In this document: positions 20,710 through 31,456 of the stretch, one piece after another
Layout of the letters: each line of letters opens with the position of its first letter
How positions within the stretch are numbered: position 1 is the first letter of the stretch
Assembly (NCBI GenBank): GCA_009602725.1
Contig: WELB01000073.1
Location: forward strand, 493,138 to 535,591
Source of the DNA: Spirogloea muscicola
Lineage: Eukaryota; Streptophyta; Zygnematophyceae; Spirogloeales; Spirogloeaceae
Direction: 5' to 3'
Length of the DNA stretch: 42,454 nucleotides
Notes under the pieces: generated by a model
Told to the model about the DNA's origin: nothing
The model's database searches: none
Seen by the model: the letters and a program-made list of their open reading frames with translations, nothing else
Position numbers and translations under genes: made by a program

Positions 20710-22530
20710 GGTAGACACCACTAATGGTGCCAGCTCACTAGTCGCTGGTCAGCAGCCCCAGTCTTTCCCTCCTACGCAGATGATACACACGTCATTAGAC
20801 CTCCAGCTGAAGTCATGGCGGCTTACCCCTTGCTCGTTGGTGAACTGGACCTTTTGGGCCTGCGGGTTTGCCCGTCCAAGAGCGTGGCATGGTCCCCACG
20901 CGAGTCTCCCCGCCAACCTTCAGCTCCCCCATGGCTGCCAGACCCCTGCCAATGGGCTGGCCACTTTCAAGGTCCCCCACGGCACACACCAGCTCACGGG
21001 GTGGTGGACGGGGGGAACGCCTAGAAAACCACCTCGCCTCTCTCCCTTCCCTTCCCCTCCTTAGGGGCACACAGCTGGCGTTGGCCATTCTCACCCGCTG
21101 CATCGGCCAATGGCATGCTACCTGCAACGGACAATCTTCCCAATGGGCATGGTGGGCGAGCTCTACAAGGAATTCGACAGCTCCCTTCTGCAGTCCCTGG
21201 CATCCCTTCTACATTCTTCCTCTTCCCCTCCGCTTCATCTTCCCTCAGGCTTCCCTCCCCACTCGCATGCGCCTTGGCTGCCGGTCGTTGAAGCAGATGG
21301 CGCAAGCAGCCTTCCTGGGCTGCTGGCACCAGATCGCCTATCTGCTTCCCATGCGCTTCCCTTGCCTCCACGACCCCGTACGCAATGTGGAGGAAGGCTC
21401 CTTCCCCTTCCAAGCGGATCTGAGGAGCATCCGTGACTCGGCAACCGGCTCTTTTCCCTCTATACAACTCCTACTCACGCCAATCTCCGCCCTCGCCCAA
21501 GCTTCTGATAGAGGGGCACAATCCAGACTGGTTACGGCAGTGGAAGATGAGCGCCGCAGGAGGTTGAGGAGGCTGCCAGAGATTCACAACAATCCAAGAA
21601 GCCTGGCAAGACTTACTTTTCTCGCCACACCTGGTGCCACCGACTGGATCACTTCACACGCTGTCGCCAACGCCTTCAGCATCAGCTCCCAGGCCTTTCG
21701 GACATTGCTTCAACTTTTCCTCTGCCTCCCACCTAACTGCCTGATTGGGGTGCGCCAGTGTGAGTGCGGCTTCCGTGCAGAGGGTGCTGAGCTCGCCACT
21801 CACATGCTGCGATGCCCCACTGGACCAGAAATGGTGGGCATCCGCAACCTCCTCCGCGATGCCCTGGCGTGTTTGATGCGCGACGCCGGGTACCGTGCGG
21901 TCGTGGAAGTGAACAACGTTAAACTATCACCATGGATGCCCAGGAACGTCGTTATTACCGCACACTTGACACTGTGGGCGTGCAACCTGGTGGAGGACCA
22001 CGGGCCTTGGTCGATATTGTTGTTACGGAGGCCTATCAAGGTCCAGCATCGACGCACATTGCTGGCCACGCATTGGGCGGTGCAGAACAAAGGAAGCTGC
22101 AGCACTTACCCGTTTACCCCCAATGCAATCAGCTCCTGCCAGCGGCAGTCGACATCTTTGGCTGTTAAGGTCCTCGTTTCCACAATTTCCTTCAGAATAT
22201 TGCCAATCTAGGCTACACACGACATGCAGATGTGTTCCCGGCTGAGATGGGCTTGCCAGTTGCATATCTGTCGTTCTTGCAACGACGAGTTTCGGCCTGT
22301 TTGCAGCGTGCTCAGGCTAATGCTTTGCACCAGAAAGCTGGGCGAGCTCCAATTGGTGGCAGAAGGGCTTCGTATCTGCCATCTAGTATTCAGGCATTAA
22401 TTAGCGACCTTTATGTTTTGACCCGTGGTTACTGAGCGGGTCAACCTGCTGTAGGTTATGTAGGTCTTTAGATGTGCCTTTGTACTTGGCCATTTGGCCT
22501 TCGTTTGTTTCAAATACACGCATATTTTCC
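20710..22530 (+). mobile_element. 5'-truncated, decayed LINE-type retrotransposon (reverse transcriptase to C-terminus)
   Basis: The best-preserved element of the window. Translation begins just before the reverse-transcriptase motif C, YADD, at 20773-20784, followed by GELDLLGLRVCPSKS, the usual motif D region. A post-RT region of about 370 residues follows (for example SLKQMAQAAFLGCWHQIAYL, ATPGATDWITSHAV), then a cysteine/histidine knuckle CECGF...HMLRC, LRDALACLMRDAGYRAVVEV, and an endonuclease-like segment LVDIVVTEAYQG. It ends SDLYVLTRGY-stop at 22437. Frame changes are needed near 20870-21000, 21110-21240 and 21900-21950, and one in-frame TAA lies at 22166, so it cannot encode an intact protein. 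22438-22530 is 3' UTR. The RT assignment is firm; that the C-terminal domain is a restriction-like endonuclease is inference. Confidence 0.85.
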
Positions 22531-22559
22531 AAGTCAGACAACCTTGCAGCAGGAAAGAA

Positions 22560-23060
22560 GTGGCTCAAAACCTGCGGCGAGGGTCAAAGAGGGAAAGACT
22601 CTTCCAGTTATGGGCGATGGCTGTGATTAGCCAGCTCAAGAAACGAATGAACATGTTCTGAAAGGCCAGCCCGAAGAAAGAAGCCCCGAATCGGATAGAC
22701 AAGGTCCAAACACGCCGGAACGCAGGAAAGAATGAAAGGGGCCCTTCAAAAAGAAGCGGGCTCTTCGAAAAGGAAAATTTCGTGTATTTGACACAAACGA
22801 AGAAAAGGGGACGGGGCTGTATGAAGCCAGCCCAAAATCTCACAGAGCCAGAAATGAAAAATAGTCAGGAGTTGCCCGGACGGACCAAGGTTTGGTGGAC
22901 GAGAGCAAGCGCGGCCAGATTAACTGGCGGCTGGGAGAGGCCAGCCCAAAAGATGGACAAGGTCTGAAGGAGTCGGAGTGCTAAGGACTGAGACAGCAGT
23001 AAGCGAACTCTCAGTAACCTCTCGTCAGTAGATGCAAATCTGAGTAGCTAGCAGGCGGAA
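22560..23060 (-). repeat. Minus-orientation LINE 3'-UTR hairpin units
   Basis: Three hairpin units (22596-22660, 22800-22855, 22920-22980), each pairing GGCTG with CAGCC, and an ORF-end relic near 23010-23045. The 22920 unit resembles 12840-12910 over about 70 bases, including ACAAGGTCTGAAGGAG and GGACTGAGACAGCAG. No gene is visible between 22530 and 23460. Confidence 0.6.
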
Positions 23061-23338
23061 AGTCGTCGCCCTGACGGAAGCCGGAGGCCGCCGCCAGAGC
23101 GCGGCCTGCGCGCAAGTGGACCGCAAAAGCTAGGGACCGCTGCAAAGAGACGGCCAGGCGCATCCGGTAAACTTGGGCGAGGGACCCGGCGACATAAGAG
23201 CCAGGCTGCTCGTCTTGCTGCCCGTCGCGGCGGGCCGCTGCTCGCCGCGCAAGGCGGTGAAGGAGGCCGACGCGGGCGCCCGGGGCGTCCAGCTCGGGCG
23301 TTCAGCCACTGCTGCCCATACATTCAGAGAGGGCTTTT

Positions 23339-23750
23339 TTGTACATTCTTTTCTGGGCTGGCTTTTTCCAGCCCCTATCCTCAATGGGCGAGCCCTTCTC
23401 TTTCTCCCCGGCTTCTTGCCCGGCTTCAACGCCGCCGGTTCGCTCGCACGAGTCTTCCGCATGCGCCTGGCCGTATCGCTTCAACGCTCCCTTGCCCACG
23501 CCGTCCACACGCGCGCAGGCCGCGCTATGGCCGCCGCCTCTGGGTCTCGGCGGAGTGCCTCTTTCCCTGCAGCGAGCTACTCAGACCTGATGTTGCTCAC
23601 TCGTGGGTACTGAGCTTCCCTCTGCATCGTTTCTGTGTTTTGTAGTGTTTTCCTTTCTCCGGCTTTCTTTGGCTTTAGCCATTGTCCATTCTTTTTTGGG
23701 CTGGCTTTGCCAGCCCCTCTTCTCTAAGGGCGCGCACTTCCCTTTCTCCT
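23339..23750 (+). mobile_element. LINE 3'-terminal fragment with hairpins, left arm of an inverted repeat
   Basis: A hairpin unit at 23357-23377 is followed by an ORF end translating as RMRLAVSLQRSLAHAVHTRA, then GRAMAAASGS and YSDLMLLTRGY-stop at 23611-23613. The 3' UTR carries a perfect hairpin GGGCTGGC-TTT-GCCAGCCC at 23699-23717. 23550-23730 is repeated in inverse orientation at 29447-29632 at about 90% or better by eye. Confidence 0.75.
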
Positions 23751-23876
23751 GCGCACTGACACATGGCATGCCCCCACGGGAAGGCTCGCGGGCCTGCCCG
23801 GGGACTACGGTTTGCGGCAAACGACCCTCCGTCAACAATTCTTCCACAGCTGGAGTGTCGCTCGTCGCCCGCCCGC

Positions 23877-23915
23877 CGCCGCCGCCGCCGCCGCCGCCGC
23901 CGACGCCGCCGCNGA

Positions 23916-23948
<33 letters not shown>
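23877..23948. repeat. Long (CCG)n tract with an N, 5' of the TMBIM gene
   Basis: Two nearly perfect blocks of CCG triplets around an ambiguous base at 23913, about 110 bases before the TMBIM start codon and probably in its 5' UTR. It is the longest triplet tract in the window. Confidence 0.85.
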
Positions 23949-24054
23949 GCGAGCCTCGTCGTCGTCTCGCGGCGTCTTCCGCTCCGCTTACTTCCAGACT
24001 TGGGACAACCGGGCTCGCGCCGGGCCCGAGGGCCATTGTCCGTCTGCTGCCGCG

Positions 24055-26590
24055 ATGGACTTCACGTACAAGCCTGTTGCGACACCGGCGGGCGGCAAGG
24101 CGCCTGGGGGCTTGGCAGACCTAGAGCTTGGCTCGGGCTCCGACATGCTATATCCGGGCATCGGCATGACAGATAACACCCTGCGCTGGGGTTTCATCCG
24201 CAAAGTCTATGGCATCATCTGCACACAACTGCTGACTACGATTGCCGTTGCTTCTCTGTACGTGTCGGTCGTCCAATCAGAATTTTCATATCATCGGGAC
24301 TGCACGAAACAGTATATCATGATGGCGCTTTCCACAGTGGTCGATGCTTCTTGCAAGTGACCTGCTCAGTCTGTTGCTATACTTACTTAGTACCAATATG
24401 CGTGGAACAATTAGGTCCTTGTCATTTGACATGCAAAATGTCTCGTCATAGATGGAAAGTCAAAGTCACAGACTCAAGGGACTGCAGGTCACTGTCACCA
24501 CAACCTTTTAATATGTCATTTGTGATTGCAAGAATGCCTACTTGCTGACACGGGTACCTGTGCCTCTAACAGCATCAATTCTGCTAAGCCGATACAAGAG
24601 TTCGTTCTCACAAACCAAGCTCTTCTGTTTGTCGCCCTCATACTCCCTTTTGTTGGTGAGTCTTCTGACTTCATGCCAAGGAACAACCCATATTCACTTC
24701 AGCGAATTTGAGTCTGCCTGGAAGTAGTAGCATTGTGGGAATGTTCAATATATCTGTTACTACTCTAGAGATCATGTTACAGAGTGCAATGTGCTTCAGT
24801 ACTCATTGGTCGGAAGTCACGTTGTAAGCAGGCGCTCTTAATGAGTAGCAGTAATTAGTGCAACTCTTTGTGTTTATTGAGCATGTTGCAGCCATGATAC
24901 CTCTCTACATTTATCGTCATAGCCATCCACTCAACCTTGCCTGCCTGGGCGTCTGGGTATGTCCCGAATCTGTCTGCCCTTTTCTAGTTGCTTCTACACT
25001 CCACCATCACTCTTACAGTCCCGAGTGTTTGCAAGCGGACTGATATCTATGGCTTTGCTCTGTGTCGGTTGCAGACCGTGAGTCTGAGTCTTCCAGTTGG
25101 GATTGCCTGTAGCGCTTCCAAAGGTGCTCCTTCTGCTACTGACTTATCACTTATCTGGAGTTCTTATTTTGAGCAGCATCAGCTGGAGGGTTGTCTGTAT
25201 GCCCCTTCGGACTGCATTCCTTCACCAGAGTGTCTGACATGATCTCGTATGTGCAACACTGACACACATAGCGGTGTGATCTACTTTGATGCCAGGCTCG
25301 GTGGTTCTTGAGGCTCTTGTGCTGACAGCAGCAGTTGTGTTGTCGTTGACGGCTTACACATTCTATGCAATCAAGAAGGGTCAGGACTTTAGGTGGGCTG
25401 TTTTTCGTCCTATCAAAACATGGGTTTCTTATTAGACCTTGTCTTTGGAGTACACATGGCATGAGGGAAAGCTGCATGGCCATGCACATGCCTACAGTGC
25501 GTAGGGACATTATAGCTCCACTGTACTCATCTTAGCATCTTAGTTGGACTACAAGGACAGGAACTGAGCTTTCACTTCACATCTTCCTGAGCAGTTTCCT
25601 CGGGCCTATGCTGTTTGCTGGTTTGATGGTTCTCTTCGCGTGGGGCTTCCTTCAGATGTTCATTGTCACTACTCCAGCCCAAGAGTGAGTAGCACCAGTA
25701 TATTTCATGTGCAAATCTGAAGTAACCAGACAATCTGCTGCCTTCATGCAGTTAGTGCTGTATCAGTGCATTCTCCACATCTTGATACAAGTCCTCAATG
25801 GGCGAAGGCTGACTTTATTTGCTGCAAGATGATCTCTTTAGCTCAACTTGTTCAGTGTTTCTGTATCAGAACGGTGTATGCGCTGATTGGAGCCCTGCTT
25901 TTCAGCTTGTTCATCATTTACGATACTGGCAACATGATTAAGCGTATGTTCACATAATCAAGAGTTTTCACATTGAAGCATTCTGACAAGATTGTGCCCT
26001 TGGCTGCTCATGCTTAGTAGTTGGAATCTTTGGGGTTTTGGCCATTGTGCAGAAAGACCTGTTCTCCTTTCATAGGGCCTGCAGTTTCAGATTCAGAGGC
26101 GCTGAGATTGTGTTTCTGCTGAGCAGTAGGTTGCATGGTTGCATGATTTGTCTTGATGTGCACCTCCTTCTGATGTCCTTGATCATACTGTCACATGGTA
26201 TGTCATCTTCAGGGTATTCATATGATGAGTATGTGTGGGCATCAGTAAATATGTATCTCAACATCATCAACCTCTTCCTTCGAATCCTCCAGATCCTCAA
26301 TCAGCTCACCAGTAAGCCCTGCCAACTCCCAATAGTTGTTGTGCACTATAGTTGGACTCTCAATTGGAAATCACTTTGTGCTAGTTGTGCAAAACCAGCT
26401 GGAACCACATTACTTGATTTGCTAGTCAGCAGCAGTCTGGTCAGGCAAGAGTTTTGTGAGCTGTTTCGGCATCTGTGACTAATAGAATCGTCAGAGATCA
26501 TCTACCCAGGATAGCTGCTCGCCATCCCCTTTTGCCGCATGCTTAGCATCTCACAAGTTGTTTACCTGATCAAACGCAGGGAACAACTGA
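24055..26590 (+). CDS. Bax inhibitor-1/Lifeguard (TMBIM) family membrane protein
   Basis: Lifeguard proteins are seven-helix membrane proteins of ER or Golgi that act in calcium leak and stress-induced cell death. Exons: 24055 to about 24261-24270, 24601-24655, 24892-24956, 25075-25123, 25296-25392, 25595-25684, 25870-25943, 26213-26311 and 26580-26590. Phases agree throughout except that the first donor is ambiguous, so a missed small exon is possible there. The protein is about 248 aa: an N-terminal cytosolic tail, RWGFIRKVYGIICTQLLTTI, then FVLTNQALLFVALILPFVAM, IPLYIYRHSHPLN, TVSLSLPVGIACSASKG, VVLEALVLTAAVVLSLTAYT, FLGPMLFAGLMVLFAWGFLQ, and the C-terminal signature ALLFSLFIIYDTGNMIKR and YSYDEYVWASVNMYLNIINL, ending TRNN. 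IIYDT and the DEYVWAS helix with its aspartates are typical of the family. I cannot assign a paralogue number. Confidence 0.93.
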
Positions 26591-27752
26591 GACTCTGGTT
26601 GCAGAAGAAAGAGCAAGCAGTTTCCATCTACTTAGCTTCAGACACTTTGCAGCAGGACAGCTGCTGTAGCTCCACATCGTAAAGAAACATCAGCTACTCG
26701 AGCTGTATCGTTGACATGCTGGCGCCCGCCATGTAACACTGCATGCCAAGAACAGGCATGAATAGCAGCTGCAGCAGTGCTTGCCATCTCATGCTGCAAA
26801 CCAGATGTCGCAGAGAAGTGACCTTCCTTTGCTGTCCCTCGGCAATCTGTTACCAGTTGCATTATATGTCGAATATTTTAGTCTTCATCCTAGTCCTTTC
26901 TTTTGACTTGGTCTTCCCTTAGTCTTCTCATGGAATTGACGCTTCCCATAGAGGGCTGTCCCATCCTAGAAGATGCATGCTTGGCGAGAACCACACTATC
27001 AAAGGCAAGGGCTCAAATTACAGTACATTTGAGACCTTACTCGCCACACAGACAAGGGCTCTCGGTGTGCGTTAAATTGAGTCCAAAAAATGGCAACAAT
27101 GGACAATACATAATCTTTCCGGTCTTCATATGCGCTGCATTGGTAGTTTTGGTAGTAAAAGCATTGGTAAGTAAAAGAGTACATGACACAGCTGACACAG
27201 AAAGCAAACATCTATCCTTACAGTAATCCTGTTCTTGCTTCTCTCCCTGTATCTCTAGGAGCTATTAGTTGCTGCCAGTTCTGCCCATGCTTACAGGAGA
27301 CAGGTAGTAAGCAACAAATGAGCAGGTATGAACACTGCTTCAGGAAGGTCTTGAGCTCCTTCCATTTTCCATCATGCTTTTGGTAAGCCCTCGAGATGCG
27401 GAGCAGTTGTGCCAGGGCTTTTCATGCTTATGTTGGAAGGTTTGAGACCTCTATACTCTAGCAACTGATGACGCCAGGGTCAACAGCATAGTACCTATGA
27501 GCCTGCACAATGTGCCTGCAGCAGCATAATCCGGGGGACAGTCAACGGTGACAAGTCGACCATGTGGATGCTGCGCTCGAACACCGGCAGCATGAGCATG
27601 GGAAGCGTGCGAGGCTGTCTGTGGGGCCTGCGAGCAGCAAGACCTGCAGCGTCGCCTTTTACTCTGAGGAGGGCTGAGCAAAGGAAGAAAAGTGGCGTAG
27701 CGGCGGCAGTGCGTCCAACTGTTACTGACTGCCTCTGGCTTCAAATGCCTGC
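26591..27752. other. Intergenic, no gene recognised
   Basis: This contains the TMBIM 3' flank and the downstream flank of the minus-strand gene at 27753. Open frames are short; one near 26900-27226 has a hydrophobic stretch (YIIFPVFICAALVVLVV) but no conserved context. I see no RNA gene or mobile element. Confidence 0.5.
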
Positions 27753-28280
27753 TCAGTCCTCCTCATCGCTCTCCAGGTCCAGTGGCGAGTCCGGACTCAG
27801 CGTCCGTGCGAGTCCCTTGTCCAACGGCTTAATGCCGTCGCCTGTCACCCGCCTTCGAACAACTCCATGGGAGGCCTCTGCCATCACGGCTGCTGCCACC
27901 ACCATTGAGCCTGCCGCTGGGCCGGGCTCGCCCTCCTCGTCAGTGAAGTCCTCGTCCGCTGGGTCCTCGGCGACGGCCGAAAGGACAGAGGTGGGCGTGT
28001 GGACGCTGTCAACGTACAGGCGGCGCGGCATTGCCATGATGGCACCGTTCGACACCGAGGCCAGGTAGTCGGCGCGAATCTCGGCCACCGACGGTAGCGC
28101 GTCGCCGAAGGACAGCGACCCGTCAGGCTCGTGGCGGAAGAAGACGGGCGCGCGCGCAGAGCCCGCAGGAAGCGTTCTGCGGCAGAGGTGAACGGCTGAC
28201 AGGATCACCAGCGGCACAGCGTTGAGTAGCAGCAGCGCTCCGACGAGCGGGTCTAACAGCACGGATGCCGTGGCCGCCAT
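27753..28280 (-). CDS. Unknown small protein with one membrane segment and an acidic tail
   Basis: A single-exon frame of 175 aa when started at 28280 (MAATASVLLDPLVG). That start puts a hydrophobic helix, LVGALLLLNAVPLVILSAVHL, right at the N-terminus, followed by CRRT, as in a signal anchor. An in-frame ATG at 28373 would add 31 basic residues. The middle includes FRHEPDGSLSFGDALPSVAE and RRLYVDSVHTPTSVLSAVAE; the tail is acidic (ADEDFTDEEGEPG and DLESDEED). I do not recognise a family. Its codon use resembles the confident genes nearby, which favours a real gene. The protein end faces membrane gene TMBIM on the other strand, with no evident functional link. Confidence 0.55.
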   Translation of the reverse strand: MAATASVLLDPLVGALLLLNAVPLVILSAVHLCRRTLPAGSARAPVFFRHEPDGSLSFGDALPSVAEIRADYLASVSNGAIMAMPRRLYVDSVHTPTSVLSAVAEDPADEDFTDEEGEPGPAAGSMVVAAAVMAEASHGVVRRRVTGDGIKPLDKGLARTLSPDSPLDLESDEED

Positions 28281-28854
28281 GGCGGCCCCCCGGGCCTGCC
28301 ACCGGCAATGTTCACGAGCGGAGCCCTCCTGGTCGCTCCAGCAGCGCTTCCTTCCGAATTTGTGGGCAGGCAACGCAGACTAAGATGATGCCACCGGCGA
28401 CTACGCCGGCACTGCTGCCACTGTGACGACGCCGCCTTGCGAATTGCCGAGCGCAAGCGGCTGCAGGCCGTGCGGAGCGTGCAGGGCCCCACTGTGCGAG
28501 CGCCCGCCAAGAGCCGCCCGACGTGGCCAGGCGCACCGGAGGACTGAAAGCGAGATAAGAGGGGTCGGGAAGGGGGGGATGGGAGAGGGCGGGCAGTGTC
28601 TGCGAGCACAGTTGTGGCGGCGAGGGCAGCGGCGAGGCCAGAGGGGACAGTGGGACGAAGGGACGAAGGGGGGGCCGAGCCGACATGGGCGCCCACCCCT
28701 CGCAGCGCAGCACCCAGCGCTACTGCTAGGCCCCCCTTCTGCATGTCATCCAGAGCGATCGGCTTCCCGTCTCTATCCGCGGATGTCGGACCAATGTCCC
28801 TTCGTTGTCCACCTAGTCCAGCCTCTTCCGCGCCTTTCCTAGCCCCCTTTTCCA

Positions 28855-29120
28855 GGAGCCCAGCTTCTCTGACTTGAGGCTGCTTAGCAGCGGTTACTGA
28901 GTGATACAGAGCTGCTTTGTTTCTTTTTTGGGCTGGCTTTCCAGCCCCTATCCTCTATGGGCGAGCCCTTCTTTTTTCCCGGCCCTTGCAGACCTTGCTC
29001 AATTTTGAAGCAAATTTTCAATTCCATTGGGCCTCGGCCTTTCTGGGCTGGCTTTTTCGGGCCCCCCCCGGGGAGTGATCCCTCCTCCTCCCAATGGGAG
29101 AGCCACTTCTTCTTTCTGGG
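28855..29120 (+). mobile_element. LINE 3'-terminal fragment with two hairpin units
   Basis: A relic of the ORF end (TCTGACTTGAGGCTGCTTAGC, then GGTTACTGAG) at 28866-28901 is followed by a hairpin GGGCTGG-CTTT-CCAGCCC at 28930-28947 and a second, eroded unit at 29043-29110 with a G/C-rich loop. Confidence 0.65.
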
Positions 29121-29139
29121 CTGGCCCCCCGCCCCCCTT

Positions 29140-29420
29140 TGCCAGCTGCTTATCTGTCGTTGCGACGACGAGTTTCGGCCTGTTTGCAGCGTGCTCACGC
29201 TAATGCTTTGCACCAGAAAGCTGGGCGAGCTCTAGTTGGTAGCAGAAGGGCTTCGTATCTGCCATCTAGTATCCAGGCATCGGTTAGCGACCTTTATGTT
29301 TTGACCCGTGGTTTCTGAGCGGGTCAATCTACTGTAGGTTATGTAGGTCTTAAGATGTGCGTGCCTTTGTACTTGGCCATTTGGCCTTCGTTTGTTTCAA
29401 ATACACGAAATCTTTTTCCT
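29140..29420 (+). mobile_element. LINE 3'-terminal fragment, near-identical to 22258-22530
   Basis: The last 50 or so codons (LSLRRRVSACLQRAHANALH, then QKAGRALVGSRRASYLPSSI and SDLYVLTRGF-stop) and the first 100 bases of 3' UTR match 22258-22530 at about 93% by eye. The 5' end is cut just inside the ORF, a typical LINE truncation. Confidence 0.85.
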
Positions 29421-29635
29421 TTGGGAAAGAAGTGCGCGCCCATAGAGAAGAGGGGCTGGCAAAGCCAGCCCAAAAAAGAATGGACTATGTCCAAAGCCAA
29501 AGAAAGAGGAGCCGGAGAAAGGACTACACTACAAAACACTGCAGAACACAGAAACGATGCAGAGGGAAGCTCAGTACCCACGAGTGAGCAACATCAGGTC
29601 TGAGTAGCTCGCTGCAGGGAAAGAGGCACTCCGCC
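29420..29635 (-). mobile_element. LINE 3'-terminal fragment, right arm of an inverted repeat
   Basis: The reverse complement of 23550-23740 with a small insertion; it contains the hairpin GGGCTGGCAAAGCCAGCCC at 29449-29467 and the SDLMLLTRG terminus near 29575-29605. It is head to head with the LINE fragment 29140-29420. Confidence 0.8.
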
Positions 29636-30730
29636 TTTGGGAAAACCTCACTTCTTTGGGCTGACCTTCTCACAGCCATCGCTTTTGCCTTGGCAGAGCC
29701 GTTCCTTTCACTAGAGCCGCTTGCATGCCTGTGTGATTAGCACCTTTCGGCCCTTTGTCCATCTTTCCGGGCTGGCTTTACCCTTCTTCTTTTGGAAGCG
29801 CTGCTTCTTTCTGTCCTGCAGGCCACTCCCTTGTGTCCTGTGGGCGAGCACTTCCTTTCTTCTGGGCTGGCCTCTCCCAGCCACTGCCTTCTTTGAGAAG
29901 GCTCGTTCATGTGACGTTCGCTCCCCTTTGCCCCATGTGCAGCACGCCGCCGGCCACGGGCCGCCGCCCGCCCGTCGTGGCCTTGGCGGCGCGCAGTTGG
30001 CCCAGCCGCGCCGACCGGCCGCGGAGGAGCCCGAGCCCGGCGGCGGCGGCAGCGCGCGCCGCACCGTCGGCAATCCGTCACCGGCCACGCCACGGAACGA
30101 GAGGACTCGGCCCTGGGCGCGAAGCAGAAACCGATTAGCCAGATTGACTGGTGGCTGTGAGAGGCCAGCCCAAAGGAATGGACAAGGTCTGAAGGACTTC
30201 GCTTTCTGCCGGCTCCTTCAGACCAAGTGCTAAGAGGGCAGCAAGGGGACTCTCAGGATAGGGGCTGGAAAAAGCCAGCCCAGAAAAGAATGAACAAAGG
30301 ACGAGAAGGGGCCAGGGGAAGTATGAAGAACAACAAGCACTAAAAAGAAACGAAGCAGCTACGAAGCACTCAGTAAACCCCTGCTAAGCAGCCTCAGGTC
30401 AGAGAGACTAGGTTCCTGGAAGCGGGTCCCCTGGCCAGAGCCAGAGGCAGCAGCGAGGGCTCTGCCTGCACGCAGGTGCAGCGCGCGGGCCATAGGCGGA
30501 ACGCGCTGGCAGCCCATATGCCGACGGCCTGGAGGCTGGTCATCGGGAATGAAGGTGGCTCTTCCAAATGTTAGTGGCTCTTCCAGAGAAATAGAAGGTA
30601 TTGCTATTACTTTGAAAGAGGAATGGCTGTGAGATTTGAGCTCTTCCAAAGAGAGGAAGACTCTTCCAATAAAGGGCGATGGCTGTGATTGACCAGCCCG
30701 AGAAGAAAGAATGAATTAAGTTTCCTCCCA
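29636..30730. repeat. Cluster of LINE 3'-UTR hairpin units in both orientations
   Basis: Plus-orientation units lie at 29657-29685, 29768-29800 and 29865-29905; minus-orientation units at 30148-30195, 30247-30318 and 30675-30715. A minus-orientation ORF end (ALHLRAGRALAAASGSGQG, SDLRLLSRG) lies at 30371-30500. Plus-strand frames across 29720-30230 are translations of repeats and GC-rich DNA. No host gene is visible. Confidence 0.65.
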
Positions 30731-31456
30731 GGGGGCGGAGGCTATGAAAAGCCATTGGACCGTCGGAATCTGCCCCTCCGTCCTTGACACCAGCCCCAAG
30801 TTCCGCCGCAGCTCTGCGCGTCTGGTCCCAGTTGAGCTCGGCGTTCAAAGATCTTTGGTCGGACCCCTCCCAACCCCGCCTCCAAATTCTGGAAGGGGAC
30901 AGGCACTGCAAAGCTCGCCTCGATGCGGCGTACTCACCAGGCACTAATTCCCCAAGTCTGACATGCTGACCAGCTTGAACACAGGTTGATACAGGGAGGA
31001 TAACGCTGCGTTTGCAGGAGAATCTAAGTCTGGAGGTGAAGTAATGCAAGGGACAGCGCAGCACCTTCAGTGGAAATGGTTTTGGCAGTGGCCATGAGCA
31101 GTGGATGCAGCGTATGCGCAGACAGCGCTTTGCAATCATAAGGCCAGTGCCTAGAAATGCTAAGTGTACAATATGGTGAACAAACAAATGAATGACAGAT
31201 CTCTGCTGGCTGGATCCTAAACCCTACGTCCTAGGGCCTCACTAACCTAGCCAAAAATGGTTAAAGAGTGGCTGCCACACCAGAGAGATCGGATGCTGTG
31301 CGCGCCACTTCGCCGGCATCATTGCTGGTGCTCCCAACATCATCAGCTGGAGAGCATCCCTGTAAAGGGCTGTGGACTCAAGCCCTGATCCTACACACCC
31401 ACAGAGAGAACCTCTATCTGCAGTCCTACATGAAAGGTCGGATGCCACAGCCAAAG
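30731..31456. other. Downstream flank of RPA190, one unexplained frame
   Basis: 30750-30970 has a plus-strand frame (ALRVWSQLSSAFKDLWSDPS, QPRLQILEGDRHCKARLDAA) that looks protein-like and may belong to another retroelement region. 31000-31456 is the RPA190 3' flank without recognisable content. Confidence 0.35.

Noticed and set aside
29720-30233. Open frame of about 170 codons on the plus strand
   Set aside because: It consists of translated LINE hairpin units and GC-rich sequence; the same peptides appear wherever the repeat occurs.
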